A stretch of 64,000 nucleotides of DNA from Flavobacteriaceae bacterium S0862. GTDB taxonomy: Bacteria; Bacteroidota; Bacteroidia; Flavobacteriales; Flavobacteriaceae. Shown here piece after piece: positions 61,388 through 64,000 of the stretch. The notes under the pieces are model-generated. The model was not told the origin of the DNA, did no database searches, and saw nothing but the letters and a program-made list of their open reading frames with translations. How positions within the stretch are numbered: position 1 is the first letter of the stretch; every line of letters starts with the position of its first letter. The translations under genes were made by a program, and so were the position numbers. The stretch spans positions 285,930 to 349,929 of the forward strand of contig JALKAW010000004.1 of NCBI GenBank assembly GCA_023015825.1. Direction: 5' to 3'.

Positions 61388-64000
61388 ATGAAAACAACTG
61401 CTACACTAGTAATTTTAATCTGTTTCAATGTGTTTACCATGTTTGGTCAACAAATAGGTAGCGAATCTGCCGATTGGCCAAAAAGAACTAAATCTAAAAC
61501 AGAACAGATTGAGTTTGAAACATTATTAAAGAAAAGAGCAATAAAGTATAAGGCTCAAAATTCTATGGCACTCCGATCAAGTTCAAATACTCCTAGCAAA
61601 GTAGGAACTTGTAATATTATTACTTGTGGCGGATTTGGTTTTGACGAAACAAAACCGAACTCAGGTTGGGGAGGATTTAAAACTGCTTTAGATGGAAGTA
61701 CTTATGCAGCCAATGTTCAATATGATTGCTGGAAAGACAATGGTACTATCGATTATTCCGAAGGACAGTATATTTCTTATTCTAATCAAAATGCCAATAT
61801 AGATACACCAGCTATTATAAAACAATCACCAGATGGTGGAGGGTTTGCAATTTTCTCTTATAGAAATGAAGCTATTAATCAAAATATAGCTGTATCTCCA
61901 AATACAAACTACACAGTTTGTTTTGAGGTAGCAGTAATTCCACGATATAATAATTCTAATGGTGAATTTGATGTGTTTAATCCAAACTTATCGTTTGGCA
62001 TTGGTTCTGGTGGCGTTGTAATTTCTGACGCGTTAACTTATACACATAATGACCTAAATATTCATCCTGCTTCAGATTTTCCATTAGAACTATCAACTGC
62101 CACAAGTGGAAATGGTGGATTTCAAAATCCAGGAGGTTGGACTGAAATTGATCCATTCTGGGAAACTATTTGTATAACTTTTAAATCTGATAATTCTGGT
62201 AATGTTAATGTGTTTTATCAAACTGGTAACCCTGGAGAATCTGTAGTTCTTGTTGATGGTTTAAGATTAAGTATGGAAGGCTATGCTAATCCACCTAAAT
62301 TTACTTCAACTGTAAGTAGCACTAAATCTGTAGTTTTTTGTCAACCAGAAATAATTGATTTAAATGACTATATATCTCCAGCTTCAATTCAACCTCCTAG
62401 TTCAGTTTTAACATGGAGTACAAATTCAGATCCATTAGTATTATCTGATCATTTATCAAATACTAATGTAACTGCTCCAGGTACTTATTATGCATTTTAT
62501 TATAATAGCATAGATAATTGCGCTTCGCCAGTTGCTCAATTAGATTTAATAATTTCAGATTTAGACTCAAAAATATCCTCAACAACTGATGTGGTTTGCG
62601 AAGGAGATACAACAGGTGAAATAATTGTTGAAGGTGTTAACGGAACACCACCTTATACTTATTCAATTGATAATGGCGCAAATTACCAAAATAGTGGTAC
62701 TTTTTCAGGTCTTACTGATGGTGATTATACTATTTTAGTTAAAGACTCTAACGATTGTATAGTTGAAGCTAAAGCAAAAATTGATTTTGATGATAAAGAA
62801 GACCCTGTAATAACAGCGCCTGCAGATTATAGCTTCGAAGGTTGTGATCAAAATGATATTAGCGACTTGCCATATAGCGATGTTGAAACTAGTATTTCAT
62901 TAGGTCAATTACAAGCAGCATTAGATGGAGGCGGAAATGCCTCAGACGATATTACAATAGACACTATCACATATATAGATGTATTAACTGGAGACGTATG
63001 TTCAACAGTAGTAACAAGAACATTTACTGTTACAGACGAATGTGGTAAAACAGCATCTGATAGCCAAACTATTACTATAAATGATACAACAGCACCTACT
63101 TTTGTTGAAGCACTTCCTGCAGATACAACGGTAGAATGCGATAGCGTTCCTGCTGCTGAAGTTTTAACAGCTGAAGATAATTGTAGTGATGTCACTGTAA
63201 CATATAATGAAGATAGAACTGATGGTTCTTGTGATTCTGAATATACTTTAGTAAGAACTTGGACTGTGATTGATGAATGTGGTAACGAAACGTCTCATAC
63301 ACAAACTATAACTGTTGAAGATACAACAGCACCTACTTTTGTTGAAGCACTTCCTGCAGATACAACGGTAGAATGCGATAGCGTTCCTGCTGCTGATACT
63401 TTAACGGCTACTGATAACTGTGACGCTTCTGTTACAGTTATATTTAATGAAGTAAGAACTGATAGTGCTTGTGATTCTGAGTATTCACTTGCTCGTACAT
63501 GGACAGTAACTGACTGTGCTGGTAACGAAACGTCTCATACACAAACTATAACTGTTGAAGATACAACAGCACCTACTTTTGTTGAAGCACTTCCTGCAGA
63601 TACAACGGTTGAATGCGATAGCGTTCCTGCTGCTGATACTTTAACGGCTAATGATAACTGTGATGCTTCTGTTACTGTTATATTTAATGAAGTAAGAACT
63701 GATAGTGCTTGTGATTCTGAATATTCACTTGCTCGTACATGGACAGTAACTGACTGTGCTGGTAACGAAACGTCTCATACACAAACTATAACTGTTGAAG
63801 ATACAACAGCACCTACTTTTGTTGAAGCACTTCCTGCTGATGCAACGGTAGAATGTGATAACGTTCCTACTGCAGCTATATTAACTGCTACTGATAACTG
63901 TGGTGATGCAACTGTAACATATAGTGAAGTAAAAAACGATGGTGATTGTGAGTCTAACTATACACTTGTTAGAACTTGGACTGCAACGGATGCTTGTGGA
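61388..64000 (+). CDS. Large repetitive secreted surface protein, partial (3' end outside window)
   Basis: ATG 61388 opens a frame that is still open at the window end (871 codons so far). Residues 1-20 are a signal peptide (MKTTATLVILICFNVFTMFG). Then a unique beta-rich domain (about 70-300), an Ig-like segment (GEIIVEGVNGTPPYTYSIDN, typical of SprB-repeat domains), and from about residue 565 tandem HYR-like domains with DTTAPTFVEALPADTTVECD. This is the layout of flavobacterial adhesins secreted by T9SS, such as gliding-motility surface proteins; the C-terminal sorting domain would lie beyond the window. Highly acidic, calcium-binding-type repeats suggest adhesion. Confidence 0.85.
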   Translation, partial: MKTTATLVILICFNVFTMFGQQIGSESADWPKRTKSKTEQIEFETLLKKRAIKYKAQNSMALRSSSNTPSKVGTCNIITCGGFGFDETKPNSGWGGFKTALDGSTYAANVQYDCWKDNGTIDYSEGQYISYSNQNANIDTPAIIKQSPDGGGFAIFSYRNEAINQNIAVSPNTNYTVCFEVAVIPRYNNSNGEFDVFNPNLSFGIGSGGVVISDALTYTHNDLNIHPASDFPLELSTATSGNGGFQNPGGWTEIDPFWETICITFKSDNSGNVNVFYQTGNPGESVVLVDGLRLSMEGYANPPKFTSTVSSTKSVVFCQPEIIDLNDYISPASIQPPSSVLTWSTNSDPLVLSDHLSNTNVTAPGTYYAFYYNSIDNCASPVAQLDLIISDLDSKISSTTDVVCEGDTTGEIIVEGVNGTPPYTYSIDNGANYQNSGTFSGLTDGDYTILVKDSNDCIVEAKAKIDFDDKEDPVITAPADYSFEGCDQNDISDLPYSDVETSISLGQLQAALDGGGNASDDITIDTITYIDVLTGDVCSTVVTRTFTVTDECGKTASDSQTITINDTTAPTFVEALPADTTVECDSVPAAEVLTAEDNCSDVTVTYNEDRTDGSCDSEYTLVRTWTVIDECGNETSHTQTITVEDTTAPTFVEALPADTTVECDSVPAADTLTATDNCDASVTVIFNEVRTDSACDSEYSLARTWTVTDCAGNETSHTQTITVEDTTAPTFVEALPADTTVECDSVPAADTLTANDNCDASVTVIFNEVRTDSACDSEYSLARTWTVTDCAGNETSHTQTITVEDTTAPTFVEALPADATVECDNVPTAAILTATDNCGDATVTYSEVKNDGDCESNYTLVRTWTATDACG
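63083..64000 (+). repeat. Near-identical 237-240 bp tandem repeats
   Basis: Units start at 63083, 63320, 63560 and 63800, each opening GATACAACAGCACCTACTTT. Units are 237, 240 and 240 bp, and the fourth runs off the end. Units two and three differ at about five positions in 240, while the first and fourth are more diverged. Each encodes an 80-residue domain with conserved cysteines (ECDS, DNCDA, SACDSEY, VTDCAG). Confidence 0.9.

Noticed and set aside
62905..63195. Reverse-strand open frame of 96 codons inside the surface protein gene
   Set aside because: It is the complement of a repetitive acidic coding region; its serine/threonine/valine composition is the shadow of the repeats, and no promoter or start context supports it.
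63083..64000. Regular repeats that might look like a CRISPR array
   Set aside because: Units are 237-240 bp, contiguous and in frame with a large coding sequence; there are no short repeats with unique spacers and no cas genes.
1..64000. Transposase, integrase, prophage or tRNA genes
   Set aside because: I read both strands for transposase or integrase motifs and tRNA T-loop consensus and saw none; a tRNA search program could still find a divergent one.

Overview
The window is AT-rich bacterial DNA from a member of the Bacteroidota, almost certainly a Flavobacteriaceae. The evidence is the many promoter cores matching the Bacteroidetes -7 element TAnnTTTG 20 to 60 bases before genes, an outer-membrane receptor of the carboxypeptidase-regulatory/plug/barrel type, a remnant type IX secretion (T9SS) C-terminal domain, a DUF4834 protein, a prfB with a programmed frameshift, and a DnaX without the zinc-binding cysteines. 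No tRNA, 5S/16S/23S rRNA, CRISPR array, intact insertion sequence or prophage was recognised. The one structural RNA is RNase P RNA.

Layout. 1-5.8 kb: the start of a YfhO-like membrane protein, DUF4834, an outer-membrane channel-like protein, then a GNAT-fold protein, an alpha-oxoamine synthase and a cysteine-synthase-like enzyme, which together look like a sulfonolipid or sphingolipid locus. 5.8-18.3 kb: peptidases (S9, zinc metalloprotease, M28), YbaB, a 3D-domain lipoprotein, threonine aldolase, prfB, arsC and a TonB-type outer-membrane receptor. 18.4-20.4 kb: a two-gene operon of a secreted protein and a four-helix membrane protein with a C-terminal TIR domain. 20.6-27.7 kb: fumarase, a badly frameshifted FG-GAP/T9SS pseudogene, a Crp/Fnr regulator with an Asp/Glu racemase, hutI, a coiled-coil membrane protein and a VTT-domain protein.

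27.8-36.3 kb: a seven-gene, one-strand cluster of unknown function (coiled-coil protein, unknown protein, AAA+ ATPase, unknown soluble protein, three membrane proteins). 36.4-46.4 kb: a FadL-type porin, ettA with its small membrane partner, a pirin/MarR/FMN-reductase operon with a tandem palindromic operator, an MCC-like acyl-CoA carboxylase beta subunit, an M24 peptidase and menE. 46.9-53.2 kb: a VOC lipoprotein with an AhpD-like protein, then an LPS-related operon (kdsB, HAD phosphatase, KdnB-like dehydrogenase, lysophospholipid acyltransferase), DUF4126 and a RecD-like helicase. 53.3-61 kb: rsmD, a SnoaL-like lipoprotein, rnpB, dnaX, miaE, ppx and sixA. 61.4 kb to the end: the N-terminal part of a very large secreted, tandem-repeat cell-surface protein that runs off the window.

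The best candidates for undescribed biology are the AAA+/coiled-coil/membrane cluster, the TIR-transmembrane operon and the sulfonolipid-type trio. The function of the first two is not known to me; the third is a pathway inference from enzyme families and neighbourhood.
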